Assembly: GCA_964648485.1 (NCBI GenBank)
Contig: CAZYOF010000027.1
Span: 1-34,370 of the forward strand
Reading direction: 5' to 3'
Length of the DNA: 34,370 nt
Origin: DAIOEK01 sp964648485
Lineage (GTDB): Bacteria > Chloroflexota > Anaerolineae > Anaerolineales > Anaerolineaceae
Below, piece by piece: positions 6,353-15,301 of the stretch; within the stretch, counting starts at the first letter, position 1, and every line of letters starts with the position of its first letter. The notes below the pieces were generated by a model. The model made no database searches. It saw only the letters and a list, made by a program, of their open reading frames with translations, and had not been told where the DNA came from. The translations under genes were made by a program, and so were the position numbers.

Positions 6353-8674
6353 ATGAATATTTTTGATCTAAGTCGGCATGGTTTAACCACATTTGAATCG
6401 ATAGCGATCTATGCGGTTCTGGCTATAGCATTTATCAGCCTGATCTATGCATGGTTGCTAAAGAATATCGTGCTAAAGAAAGATATGGGCACAGAAAAGA
6501 TGCAGGAAGTCTGGAATGCAATCCGCGTTGGCGCTGACAGCTACCTGAACCGCCAGTTGAAAACGATCCTACCTGCAATCGTACTACTGGCTGTTGCATT
6601 GTTCCTGAGTGTTTATATCGTCCCCCCCTCTTTGGAAGCTAGCGAAGAATTCCCCCAGAATACACAAATCATCATCGCAGTTGGCCGTACCATTGCTTTT
6701 ATTTTGGGTGCCTCATTCTCATTGATTGTGGGTCAACTGGGTATGCGAATGGCAATTCAGGCGAATGTTCGTTCGGCTTCTGCTGCACGCCGTGGATTTA
6801 ATGAGTCTCTCTCCATCGCTTACTATGCCGGTACAGTAACCGGTATGCTTACTGATGGTCTGGGTCTTTTGGGTGGTACTTTAATCTTTATCATCTTTGG
6901 TAAAGCAGCCCCCGATGCTCTGCTGGGTTTTGGTTTTGGTGGTACCCTGCTTGCGCTGTTTATGCGAGTCGGTGGTGGTATCTATACCAAAGCTGCCGAT
7001 GTCGGTGCCGATCTGGTTGGTAAAGTTGAAAAAGACATCCCTGAAGATGATCCACGTAACGCTGCGGTAGTAGCCGATCTGGTTGGTGATAATGTGGGTG
7101 ACTGCGCAGGTATGGCTGCCGATATCTTTGAAAGTTATGAAGTTACCATCGTTTCTGCCCTGATCCTCGGTCTTGCCCTCATGGCTGCTGATCCTACACA
7201 CAATCTAAAATGGATTGTTTACCCTCTGATCATCCGCGGTATCGGAGTCATCAGTTCGATATTAGGGACCTTTACGGTGCCGATCTGGGAAAAGATTCCG
7301 GTCAAATTCCTCCGTGCACATGATGCAGAAGAATCGATGTTCCGTTCTTATGAAGTTTCTTCTGTAAACACGGTGATCTGGGCATTTGTTGTCGCAATCT
7401 GGTATGCAAATGACTGGCGGTTAGGTATGTTGACCACCATCGGTGTTGGTTTAGCGGTTGCATTCAACCCGTTGACCTCATACTTTACAGCTACCCGTAA
7501 GACCCCGGTCAAAGAAATTGTCAAATCATCAGATACCGGATCTGCCACCTTGATCCTATCTGGTCTTTCTGTAGGTATGGAATCTTCTGTTTGGGCTCTC
7601 GTGGTCATTGCGATCAGCTTCATTTTCAGTCTGGCGCTCTATCAGGGTGATGGTTCCATCTATGTCCTCTATGCTGTTGCTATGGTTGGTATCGGCATGT
7701 TGAGCCACACCGGTAACAATGTCGCGATGGACTCTTATGGTCCTATCTCAGATAATGCGAATGGTATTGGTGAAATGTCCTGGCACGATATGGATGATGA
7801 GAATACGCTCAAAGCCCGCCAGATTATGGCAGATCTTGACGCCGTTGGAAACACCACCAAAGCAATCACCAAGGGTGTAGCGATCGCTTCAGCTGTTATT
7901 GCTGCTGTCTCCTTGTTTGCATCTTTCATTACAGATGTCAGCCGTGTTCAGATACAGATGCAGCTTGCTAATGTGATGGATGCCATCCGTATCTCTGATA
8001 CCAAGGTATTCATCGGGTTCCTGTTCGGTGGTGCCTTGCCCTGGCTGTTCAGCGCTCTATCCATTAAAGCAGTCTCGAGAGCTGCTGCCGAGATCGTTTT
8101 GGAAGTTCGTAATCAATTCAAAGTCAAGGGCATTATGGAAGGGACTGTCAAACCAGATTATGCCCGTGTAGTGAGCATCTCTACAACCTCTGCTCAGAAA
8201 GAACTTATTCCACTGGCTGCCATCTCCGTGGCGCTGCCCTTACTGGTTGGTCTGGTTCTGGATGTGGAAGCACTGGGTGGTTTCCTGGCTGGCGTAATCC
8301 TTTCTGGTCAGTTGCTGGCTGTGTTCATGTCGAACGCGGGTGGTGCCTGGGATAATGCCAAGAAAGCTATTGAAGATGAACCCCGCGACCTCGCTGCAAA
8401 TACCGGCAAGGGCTCTGAAAGACATAAAGCTGGTGTCGTGGGTGACACGGTAGGTGATCCATTGAAAGATACTGCCGGCCCCGCGCTTAACCCGATGATC
8501 AAGGTTGTGAACATGGTTTCACTCCTGGCTGCTCCTGTCATTGTGAAATATCCAATTTTGGGAGAGAATGGCTTGAATATCGGTGTTCTGGTTGCTGCGG
8601 TCATCCTGGCAGCCATGGTTGTCTGGGGAATTACCCAGAGCAAGAAAAAAGCTCCGGAATTAAAAGTGGAGTAA
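6353..8674 (+). CDS. hppA: Membrane-bound proton-translocating pyrophosphatase, K+-independent type
   Basis: Hydrolyses inorganic pyrophosphate and pumps ions outward across the cytoplasmic membrane. The protein has 773 residues and about 16 membrane helices, normal for the family. The substrate loop is present: GGGIYTKAADVGADLVGKVE at 207-226, then DNVGDCAGMAADIFESYEV at 246-264. Also present are DSYGPISDNA (460-469) and the C-terminal GDTVGDPLKDTAGPALN. The diagnostic segment GNTTKAITKG (499-508) has Lys503 and Thr506. In known families Lys at the first site marks K+-independent enzymes, and these pump protons; Na+-pumping members are K+-dependent. The gene stands alone, with its own TATAAT box, a strong ribosome site and a terminator. 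Confidence 0.96.
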   Translation: MNIFDLSRHGLTTFESIAIYAVLAIAFISLIYAWLLKNIVLKKDMGTEKMQEVWNAIRVGADSYLNRQLKTILPAIVLLAVALFLSVYIVPPSLEASEEFPQNTQIIIAVGRTIAFILGASFSLIVGQLGMRMAIQANVRSASAARRGFNESLSIAYYAGTVTGMLTDGLGLLGGTLIFIIFGKAAPDALLGFGFGGTLLALFMRVGGGIYTKAADVGADLVGKVEKDIPEDDPRNAAVVADLVGDNVGDCAGMAADIFESYEVTIVSALILGLALMAADPTHNLKWIVYPLIIRGIGVISSILGTFTVPIWEKIPVKFLRAHDAEESMFRSYEVSSVNTVIWAFVVAIWYANDWRLGMLTTIGVGLAVAFNPLTSYFTATRKTPVKEIVKSSDTGSATLILSGLSVGMESSVWALVVIAISFIFSLALYQGDGSIYVLYAVAMVGIGMLSHTGNNVAMDSYGPISDNANGIGEMSWHDMDDENTLKARQIMADLDAVGNTTKAITKGVAIASAVIAAVSLFASFITDVSRVQIQMQLANVMDAIRISDTKVFIGFLFGGALPWLFSALSIKAVSRAAAEIVLEVRNQFKVKGIMEGTVKPDYARVVSISTTSAQKELIPLAAISVALPLLVGLVLDVEALGGFLAGVILSGQLLAVFMSNAGGAWDNAKKAIEDEPRDLAANTGKGSERHKAGVVGDTVGDPLKDTAGPALNPMIKVVNMVSLLAAPVIVKYPILGENGLNIGVLVAAVILAAMVVWGITQSKKKAPELKVE

Positions 8675-8690
8675 TCAGAAACAAGTGAAA

Positions 8691-8726
8691 AACAGGGCTG
8701 ATCAACGATCAGCCCTGTTTTCTTTT
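8691..8726 (+). terminator. Terminator of hppA, overlapping the end of the convergent gene
   Basis: A 13-base perfect stem (8691-8703 with 8707-8719) has a three-base loop and is followed on the plus strand by TTTTCTTTT-like sequence. The last codons and stop of the convergent minus-strand gene (stop at 8709-8711) lie inside the stem. The T run after the hairpin on the minus side is poor, so it mainly serves hppA. Confidence 0.88.
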
Positions 8727-9995
8727 CCAATGGATTGAATTAAGAGAGAATATGATTAAGAGTATGATCAGCGGAAAGAATGGAAGATAATATCTTTGAA
8801 AACCTATATTGAGGAATGCCACATAGAAAATTAAATGAATTGATGAAATAATGATGATTTTCCACTGAGGAGAGTTCCAGGATATTTTTCTTACAATAAT
8901 TTGATATGTAGATAAGATCAAGGCAGCGGAGCTTGCAAAGAATATCCAGCCACCCCATAACCAACCTGAAAACAGAGTATGGATGGTATTGCTCTGGTAA
9001 ACATTAATACTGGTTTCCATCTGCCGGGCGTAGTTTCCTACATCAAAAAAAGCGGGAGGAGCAAAGTACACTTGCGCAAGAGTACCAATCAATCGGTCGG
9101 GAATGGTTGGAAAAGCTAATCCGCTACCTGTTTCTAGTAACTGCGCGTATTGTGTTTGGCTGAACAGAATCCGCTCTTTTAGCATTAAACCGATAACATG
9201 GAATGGATCTTTCCACATAATTGGATTTAAGGCAAAGAAAAGGAATGCAATTATCCCAAGCGGGATCAAAATTGATTTGAATACACCTTTCCACCTCGAT
9301 GTTTGCCAGCCCGAGAAAATTAAGAAAACAACAGTGGAAAGAAGCATGGGCGCACTGGTTTGTTTGGTTTGCAACAACAATCCTAACCCTATGGAAATTA
9401 AAATCAGGTTTGTGTTGGAATAAGGTTTTAAAAACCGCCAGATAATGAAAAGATACAAAGCGAGCAACAACGGTTCCGCCATCGCTCTGCGGGAATGTAG
9501 AAGTAAACCTGCATGAAAAGCTAATAAGAGCACTCCCATGATGCTAAAAGTGATGCTCGAATATCGCCTGAGTGTCAAATAAAACAACACAAGACCAATA
9601 GGTACCCAGATCGATACAGCTATCCTGGAAATGAATAATTGCTGTGGTGAGGGAAGAGCACCAGCATTAACATTTTGCTGCCAATCTGCCGACCAATTCC
9701 AATCAGCGGGCAGTGGTGATTGACGGGTGATACGATTGGCAAGTCCTATGACAATTCGGGTAAGGGGTGCATCGATCAGCCGATAATGCTGTCTGGTTAT
9801 ATCTTCAGGTTTAGTAGAAAAAAATTGATCCGATACAGGGAACTCTTTACTGAGGACCTCTGAGCTCATCCATATCTGGGTGGATTCATCTGGGTGAAAT
9901 GGTACCTGTTTTATTCCTGATATGAAAAAAATGACATAGATAATGAATCCAGCCAGCAGCAGAATTGAAGTTCGGCTCATCCTCAGTGGTGTCAT
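8709..9995 (-). CDS. GT-C family membrane glycosyltransferase (PMT/ArnT-like)
   Basis: A 428-residue protein with roughly ten hydrophobic segments. After the first membrane helix (about 8-28) comes an extracytoplasmic loop with HPDES at 34-38. In GT-C enzymes of the PMT/ArnT type an acidic residue here helps catalysis with a polyprenyl-phosphate sugar donor. A long hydrophilic first loop (about 30-115) follows, then dense hydrophobic helices with RRYSS and RRAMAEPLLLALY-like segments. The start is uncertain: ATG 9995 has no clear ribosome site, ATG 9980 has GAGG directly before it, and an upstream TTG at 10040 would add 15 residues. It is divergent from the next GT-C gene. The substrate cannot be read from sequence. 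Confidence 0.82.
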   Translation of the reverse strand: MTPLRMSRTSILLLAGFIIYVIFFISGIKQVPFHPDESTQIWMSSEVLSKEFPVSDQFFSTKPEDITRQHYRLIDAPLTRIVIGLANRITRQSPLPADWNWSADWQQNVNAGALPSPQQLFISRIAVSIWVPIGLVLFYLTLRRYSSITFSIMGVLLLAFHAGLLLHSRRAMAEPLLLALYLFIIWRFLKPYSNTNLILISIGLGLLLQTKQTSAPMLLSTVVFLIFSGWQTSRWKGVFKSILIPLGIIAFLFFALNPIMWKDPFHVIGLMLKERILFSQTQYAQLLETGSGLAFPTIPDRLIGTLAQVYFAPPAFFDVGNYARQMETSINVYQSNTIHTLFSGWLWGGWIFFASSAALILSTYQIIVRKISWNSPQWKIIIISSIHLIFYVAFLNIGFQRYYLPFFPLIILLIIFSLNSIHWKRKQG

Positions 9996-10054
9996 AATAA
10001 AATTGTAACGCTGAAAAATAAATTTACACCACTGGCACAAAACAAAAATTCAAT

Positions 10055-10082
10055 TTGTTTGCAAGATAATTCAGGCTAGAAT
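10055..10082 (+). promoter_or_regulatory. Promoter candidate giving a near-leaderless mRNA
   Basis: TTGTTT (10055-10060), a 16-base spacer and TAGAAT (10077-10082) lie directly before the ATG at 10090. Only seven bases separate the -10 box from the start codon and no ribosome site is visible, so transcription would begin at or next to the ATG. Confidence 0.45.
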
Positions 10083-10089
10083 TAACCAG

Positions 10090-11691
10090 ATGAGAACCTT
10101 GGTCAGTTCGCGAAGAAATTTGTTTCCGATTTTTGTGATATTGCTGCATACAGCCGGTATCGCATTACGATGGTTATGGATCCTATCAGGCAGGTTCCCG
10201 TTTAATAGTGATGAAGCGATCGTTGGATTAATGGCTAGGCATATTCTGGCTGGAGAATTGCCTACTTTCTTTTATGGTCAATCCTATATGGGAAGCCTGG
10301 ATGCATTCTGGGTTTCAGTGTTCTTCCGCTTGTTTGGTTCGACCATCAACATTTTACGAATATCCCAAACGATTCTCTGGATCATTCTAATCATTTCAAT
10401 ATTTTTCATGTGTAAAGAGGTCTTCCGTTCCATCCGATCAGCCTGGATTGCGTTGTTCTTTCTAGCTTTTCCCCCGGTTAATCTTCTTTTGTACTCTACG
10501 GTAACATTGGGTGGCTACTTAGAAGCCATGATTATCGGTGTTACAGTGATGAACCTTGCGCATCAGGTGTACCGAATACCTGGTTCTCACATATTGCGGA
10601 TCCTGGCGATTGGCTTGGTAAGCGGCTTTGGTGTGTGGGTATTTGGTTTTTCTTTGATATTTACCCTGCCAGCGAGTCTCTTTACTTTCTGGGCAATAGC
10701 AAGGAAGAAGCTGCATCCGAACCAGATCGTTTCAAGAATCGCATTCTTCGTGGCAGGCGGGATCATCGGCTCGTTACCCTGGTGGATTTATGCAATTCAA
10801 AATGGTTTTTCAAATCTGATTACAGAACTTGCCGGAAGTGCGATTGCAGTCGAGCAGGGAAGTGTTCTTTCAAAGGTAGCTACCCACCTATTCAGCTTTA
10901 TATTTATTGGTCTTCCTGCTGCACTGGGTTTACGTCCGCCATGGACAATTGAATGGCTTGTTCTTCCATTAATTCCTTTTGTTCTGATTGGCTGGATTTG
11001 GGTGTTGTGGGAAGGTAGAACTCAATCGAATCGACCAGCCAGATTATTTATGTATTTACCTCTGGGATTGCTTCTTATTGTTTTTGTGTTCACGCCGTTT
11101 GGCGTAGATCCTTCAGGCAGGTATTTTCTCCCGTTTAATGTTTTGTTACCTGTATTGGCAGGCGGGATATATCTCCAATTGCAAGGGAAGATGAGGAAAA
11201 CATTCATCCTCTGGATGGTGCTGGTATTGGTATTTCAGATTGCAGGAACTTTCCAGTCTGAGAAAAATTCTCAAACTGGAATGACAACCCAGTTTGCTCC
11301 AAACACAGAAATTGATCACAGCTTACTTGTTGAAGTTGGTAAATTCCTTAAAGCGAATAACGAAACAAGGGGTTATACGACCTACTGGATATCGTATCCG
11401 CTAGCGTTTACTTCTGATGAAGAACTTATCTTTACTCCGCGCTTACCTTATCATCAGGATTTCAGATATACGACACGGGATGACCGGTATCTACCTTATC
11501 AGATGGAAGTGATGAAGTCAGAAAAAATTGCCCTGGTTACATACGGTTTTCAAGATCTTGATCAGCAGATCAGAAGTATCCTTACGAAAAAAGAAATCTC
11601 GTGGAATGAGCAAAAAATCGGTGAGTATCAAATATTTTATAATTTGAGCGGCAAAATTGAAGCGGATGATCTGCTTTTTCAAGTAAAGTGA
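10090..11691 (+). CDS. GT-C family membrane glycosyltransferase (GT39/PMT-like)
   Basis: A 533-residue protein with an N-terminal anchor (about 11-33), then FNSDEA at 38-43 with the acidic pair expected in the first outer loop of GT-C enzymes. The segment LPTFFYGQSYMGSLDA (57-72) is typical of this large family. About ten further membrane helices reach to roughly residue 395. A soluble C-terminal domain of about 130 residues follows, probably outside the cell. Such enzymes transfer sugars from polyprenyl-phosphate donors to lipids, glycans or proteins on the outer face. It is followed four bases later by another large membrane protein, so the two are likely cotranscribed. The ATG lacks a visible ribosome site and may be used on a leaderless message. 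The substrate is unknown. Confidence 0.85.
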   Translation: MRTLVSSRRNLFPIFVILLHTAGIALRWLWILSGRFPFNSDEAIVGLMARHILAGELPTFFYGQSYMGSLDAFWVSVFFRLFGSTINILRISQTILWIILIISIFFMCKEVFRSIRSAWIALFFLAFPPVNLLLYSTVTLGGYLEAMIIGVTVMNLAHQVYRIPGSHILRILAIGLVSGFGVWVFGFSLIFTLPASLFTFWAIARKKLHPNQIVSRIAFFVAGGIIGSLPWWIYAIQNGFSNLITELAGSAIAVEQGSVLSKVATHLFSFIFIGLPAALGLRPPWTIEWLVLPLIPFVLIGWIWVLWEGRTQSNRPARLFMYLPLGLLLIVFVFTPFGVDPSGRYFLPFNVLLPVLAGGIYLQLQGKMRKTFILWMVLVLVFQIAGTFQSEKNSQTGMTTQFAPNTEIDHSLLVEVGKFLKANNETRGYTTYWISYPLAFTSDEELIFTPRLPYHQDFRYTTRDDRYLPYQMEVMKSEKIALVTYGFQDLDQQIRSILTKKEISWNEQKIGEYQIFYNLSGKIEADDLLFQVK

Positions 11692-11695
11692 TTCT

Positions 11696-13204
11696 ATGAA
11701 AAATCAATCCATGCAATCTGATAAATTCTTTGCCTATTTTCTGCCAACGGTAATCTTTCTCAGTGTCTTTGCCGGATGTATTGCAATGGGACCGTACTTA
11801 TTTAATTCTGACGGTGATTTAGGCAGACACATTACCCTGGGAAAAATCATTCTTGAACGCTGCCAGATACCAACGATTGATGAATTCTCTCACACCCGCC
11901 TGGGGGATCCGTTCTCACCCCATGAATGGATCGCAGAAGTCCTATTTGCGCTGGCATATAACTGGTTTGGAATGTCTGGCGTGGTTCTCTTCAGTGGCGC
12001 GTTACTCGGGGCGGTTTTCTGGCTGCTCACTTACAGAGTTCTACTCATCACACGTTCGACCCCAATCACATTAATACTGATCATTATTGGATTGGCTGCT
12101 TCGCGCATCCACTGGCTGGCGCGTCCACATATCTTTACTTTTTTATTTCTTCTTCTACTGGTGGAATTACTCCAGAGCCGCAAGAAATTCATCTGGAAGG
12201 TGATCCTCTACTGTGTGTTGCAATTGCTATGGGTTAATACACATGGCGCTTTTGTAAGCGGATTGGTTGTGCTGGGATTATTCATTGTTGGTGAGGTAAT
12301 TCAGTCAATTGTTACAAACCATAGATTCGTAATCACTTCACCAGTAAAGGAATACATGATTTTATTGTTGCTGGGATTCTTCATCAGCCTGATCAATCCG
12401 GATGGAATCAAGATCTGGTCAACGATTTTTGGTTTTCTAAGCAGCAGATATCTGGTAAGTCATACAGCAGAATATCAGCCACCCATTTTGTATCAGACCG
12501 GGGTTCTACCATTTACCATTATGCTGGTTCTGGGTGTCGTTAGCCTTGTGATCGCCTGGAAGAGATTGGCATACTATCAAATCCTTTTATTGGTATTATT
12601 TGGGATTTTTGGCGTGACGAGCGGCAGAAATATTCCGCTTTATATCCTGCTGGCGCTTCCCATTCTAGCAGAAGGTTTTTCGCCAATGTTTCCCCGTTTT
12701 AGAATGAGGTTGGATGAGCAGCTTACACGGCTCGATACAGAAAACGGATCCAGAAAAACCAACGCGATATTATTAATCCTCTTGATCATCATCTCTTTCG
12801 CATTTGGAGGGGTCATCTATAAAATTTTACCGGGTTTAAGTGAACGGAATGTTCATTCACCCGAAAAATTCCCGGTTGCAGCGGTGGAATGGTTAGAGGA
12901 TCATCCACAAAAGGGGAATGTGTTTAACGATTTTATGTGGGGAGGATACCTGATATTCAAAGCATATCCGGATATTCCCGTATTTATTGATGGGCAGACT
13001 GACTTTTATGGAGAAGCATTAACCAGGGATTACGAGTTGATCATAAATGCATGGGTTGGGTGGGAAGAAAAATTAACATCCTACCAGGTAGAATGGATCC
13101 TAATCAGACCTGATTCTCCTCTCTGGAAGGCAATCGATGGTAACAAAGATTGGGTCAAAGTATATTCAGATGCAACAGCAGTGATTGCCCATCGAAAAGA
13201 TTAG
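11696..13204 (+). CDS. Polytopic membrane protein, GT-C-like
   Basis: A 502-residue protein with about ten or eleven membrane segments. After the first helix the outer loop reads NSDGDLGRHI (37-46), followed by DEFSHTRLGDPFSPHEW (62-78). This acidic loop and the following pattern recur in uncharacterised membrane proteins related to GT-C glycosyltransferases. The C-terminal 110 residues are soluble, with AVEWLEDHPQKGNVFNDFMWGGYL, shown here as the segment around 397-420, and FIDGQTDFYG. It starts four bases after the preceding gene. Its stop overlaps the stop of the convergent amidase gene (TAG 13202-13204 against TAA 13203-13201), with no terminator between them. The family relation is less sure than for its neighbours. 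Confidence 0.75.
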   Translation: MKNQSMQSDKFFAYFLPTVIFLSVFAGCIAMGPYLFNSDGDLGRHITLGKIILERCQIPTIDEFSHTRLGDPFSPHEWIAEVLFALAYNWFGMSGVVLFSGALLGAVFWLLTYRVLLITRSTPITLILIIIGLAASRIHWLARPHIFTFLFLLLLVELLQSRKKFIWKVILYCVLQLLWVNTHGAFVSGLVVLGLFIVGEVIQSIVTNHRFVITSPVKEYMILLLLGFFISLINPDGIKIWSTIFGFLSSRYLVSHTAEYQPPILYQTGVLPFTIMLVLGVVSLVIAWKRLAYYQILLLVLFGIFGVTSGRNIPLYILLALPILAEGFSPMFPRFRMRLDEQLTRLDTENGSRKTNAILLILLIIISFAFGGVIYKILPGLSERNVHSPEKFPVAAVEWLEDHPQKGNVFNDFMWGGYLIFKAYPDIPVFIDGQTDFYGEALTRDYELIINAWVGWEEKLTSYQVEWILIRPDSPLWKAIDGNKDWVKVYSDATAVIAHRKD

Positions 13205-13965
13205 ATAATTTCCATATCCTCGAGAAAAGGTTTGTCTTTTCTGATTGCCCTGACTTCTTCAAGGTCAATCTCGATGGTATGGACACCATCCTTATCGGTT
13301 TGAAAGACTACTTCTCCCCAGGGAGAGATAACGATGCTATTCCCACCAAAATCAGTTTTATAAATGAGACCACTGCAATTACAACCAACTACAAATGAAA
13401 GGTTTTCGATTGCTCGAGCTTTAAGCAGTGCAATCCAGTGATCTATTCTTTCAGCAGGCCACTCAGCCGGAATAAAAAATATTTCTGCCCCTTTAAATGT
13501 CATTCTACGGAAAAGTTCGGGGAAACGAATATCATAGCAGATTGCGTATCCCGCTTTTCCAGCGTGCGAGATCGATACCTTAAATTGATCTCCTGCTGAA
13601 AAGAATAAATGTTCATTCATGGGTTTAAACAGATGTGTTTTTCGGTAGGAGGAAAGTAAATTTCCATCTTCAGTCAGATGGATTAAAGTGTTAAATCTGT
13701 TATCACCTACTGCTTCTACAAAAGAGCCGATCATTCCCAGCTTGTTTTCAATTGCCACTTCAGAAATGATGGGTAAAATATTGGGCAGATGATATTGCGA
13801 GTTATCAATAATACTCTGTTTGTGATATCCATGCAGACAAAGTTCCGGAAGCACCAATAAATCACTGCCGACATGACGGGCTGACTGTGCAAATTGTTTG
13901 ATGAGATCCAAATTTTGGCGAGGCTTTCCAAATTCAATGGAATATTGTGCAATAGAAATTTTCAC
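13201..13965 (-). CDS. Carbon-nitrogen hydrolase (nitrilase superfamily, omega-amidase-like)
   Basis: Cytoplasmic amidase of 254 residues with the Glu-Lys-Cys catalytic set: Glu41 in LVLPELCLHGY, Lys109 in YRKTHLF and Cys143 in AICYDIRFPEL. This layout fits the omega-amidase/YafV-like branch, which hydrolyses the amide of 2-oxoglutaramate-type compounds; the true substrate is not determined. The start is a GTG at 13965 with GGAG six bases upstream (13972-13975). It is a single gene on the minus strand inserted between two blocks of plus-strand GT-C genes. It is divergent from the next block and convergent with the previous one, sharing stop-codon bases with it. Nothing links it functionally to the glycan genes. 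Confidence 0.9.
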   Translation of the reverse strand: MKISIAQYSIEFGKPRQNLDLIKQFAQSARHVGSDLLVLPELCLHGYHKQSIIDNSQYHLPNILPIISEVAIENKLGMIGSFVEAVGDNRFNTLIHLTEDGNLLSSYRKTHLFKPMNEHLFFSAGDQFKVSISHAGKAGYAICYDIRFPELFRRMTFKGAEIFFIPAEWPAERIDHWIALLKARAIENLSFVVGCNCSGLIYKTDFGGNSIVISPWGEVVFQTDKDGVHTIEIDLEEVRAIRKDKPFLEDMEII

Positions 13966-13987
13966 TGCTATCTCCGGAAATGATTAA

Positions 13988-14016
13988 TTGACCATGACTT
14001 TGAATGCGTGTACAAT
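13988..14016 (+). promoter_or_regulatory. Promoter of the four-gene GT-C operon
   Basis: TTGACC (13988-13993), exactly 17 bases, then TACAAT (14011-14016). The start would fall near 14023, giving a leader of about 20 bases before the ATG at 14044. No ribosome site is visible in that leader. Confidence 0.7.
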
Positions 14017-14043
14017 ACCTGAAATTACTTTAACTATTATCCC

Positions 14044-15288
14044 ATGATAAACACATCCAAATCAAGAATTCAAACGTTACAGCTAATTTTTGTCATTTTG
14101 ACAGCTATTCTTATTCCTGTTGGATTAACCTATTTCAATTATCAATTTTCACTTCAAAACCCGGGAGGCAATGATTTTCTTGCCCGATGGAATGGCGCCC
14201 ATGAATGGTTGATTAATGGAAATAATCCATACACGGATGAAGTCAGCCTAGTTGCTCAAAAATTTATCTACGGTCGAGCTGCCAATCCGGTGATGGGTGA
14301 GGATATCGCTCATTTCGTTTATCCGTTATATTCCATGATCTTTTTTGCCCCGTTTGGTTTGATGGAATATACATTTGCCCGGGCTCTTTTTATGACACTT
14401 CTTGAAATTTCTCTGGTGTTGATCACACTGGTATCAATTCGAATAACAGGGTGGAAGGTAAAAAAATTCAGTCTGCTTGCGAGTTTGCTTTTCAGCGTGT
14501 TCTGGTATTGTGCTATACGTGGTGTGATTGTGGGTCAATTCGCGATATTGAATGCGTTATTGATGTTGTTAGCTATCTGGGCTGTCAAGGAAAAACAGGA
14601 TATCGCGGCAGGAATAGTGCTCATTCTATCCACATCCAAGCCTCAGATGAGTTACCTGCTGGTAGTTTTTATCTTTATCTGGGCAATTTTCTTTAAGCGA
14701 CCCAGGATTATTATCAGCATGATTGGGACAACAATCGTGCTTTTAGGTGTCACCAGTATTCTGTTACCCGGATGGATTATAGATTGGATCAGGCAGTTGG
14801 TGAATTATCCAAGCTATACTGACCGCATCGGGTCGACTTTATCCATAATTTCCGGGTTAATGCCTGGAATCATGGAGCCAGTGAATCTTTTTCTGCACGG
14901 GATTTTTTATCTTTATCTGGTTATTGAATGGTTCCGCAGCAAGGGTAAAGGGGAAGCTGGCTTTATCTGGACGGCATTTTTAACGCTGGTTATTACCAAC
15001 CTGGTTGCTTATCGAACCGCCACACCCCATTACGTTGCTCTTATTGCGCCATTATTTTTAATCAGCCGAGTAATGGAAGAACGCTGGGGAAAGGCAGGCA
15101 AGTTTGTTTCCTGGATGATGTATGCCATTATATTTATCGGTCTGTGGGTTTTGTTTCTTACGACAGTTCAAGGGGTGGATGAGCAGGCTATTATGTATGT
15201 ACCTCTGCCATTCCTGATCCTGATCTTCATGTGGTGGATGCGCTGGTGGATGATGCGTCCTATTACTACATATTTTGATTCACATTAA
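14044..15288 (+). CDS. GT87 (DUF2029) family membrane glycosyltransferase
   Basis: A 414-residue polytopic protein. The GT87 pattern is clear: the outer-loop NDFLARWNGAHEWL (43-56) with its acidic residue, the NNPYTD that follows, VYPLYSMIFFAPFGLM near residue 97, and GQFAILNALLMLLA with a downstream KPQMS. Family members such as mycobacterial PimE use polyprenyl-phosphate-mannose to extend lipid-linked glycans, so a similar sugar transfer on the outer membrane face is likely; the sugar and acceptor are unknown. It heads a run of four genes with 13-base or overlapping junctions and has a good promoter. It ends in basic, tryptophan-rich sequence after the last helix. Confidence 0.88.
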   Translation: MINTSKSRIQTLQLIFVILTAILIPVGLTYFNYQFSLQNPGGNDFLARWNGAHEWLINGNNPYTDEVSLVAQKFIYGRAANPVMGEDIAHFVYPLYSMIFFAPFGLMEYTFARALFMTLLEISLVLITLVSIRITGWKVKKFSLLASLLFSVFWYCAIRGVIVGQFAILNALLMLLAIWAVKEKQDIAAGIVLILSTSKPQMSYLLVVFIFIWAIFFKRPRIIISMIGTTIVLLGVTSILLPGWIIDWIRQLVNYPSYTDRIGSTLSIISGLMPGIMEPVNLFLHGIFYLYLVIEWFRSKGKGEAGFIWTAFLTLVITNLVAYRTATPHYVALIAPLFLISRVMEERWGKAGKFVSWMMYAIIFIGLWVLFLTTVQGVDEQAIMYVPLPFLILIFMWWMRWWMMRPITTYFDSH

Positions 15289-15301
15289 TGGATGCCGTCT
15301 G

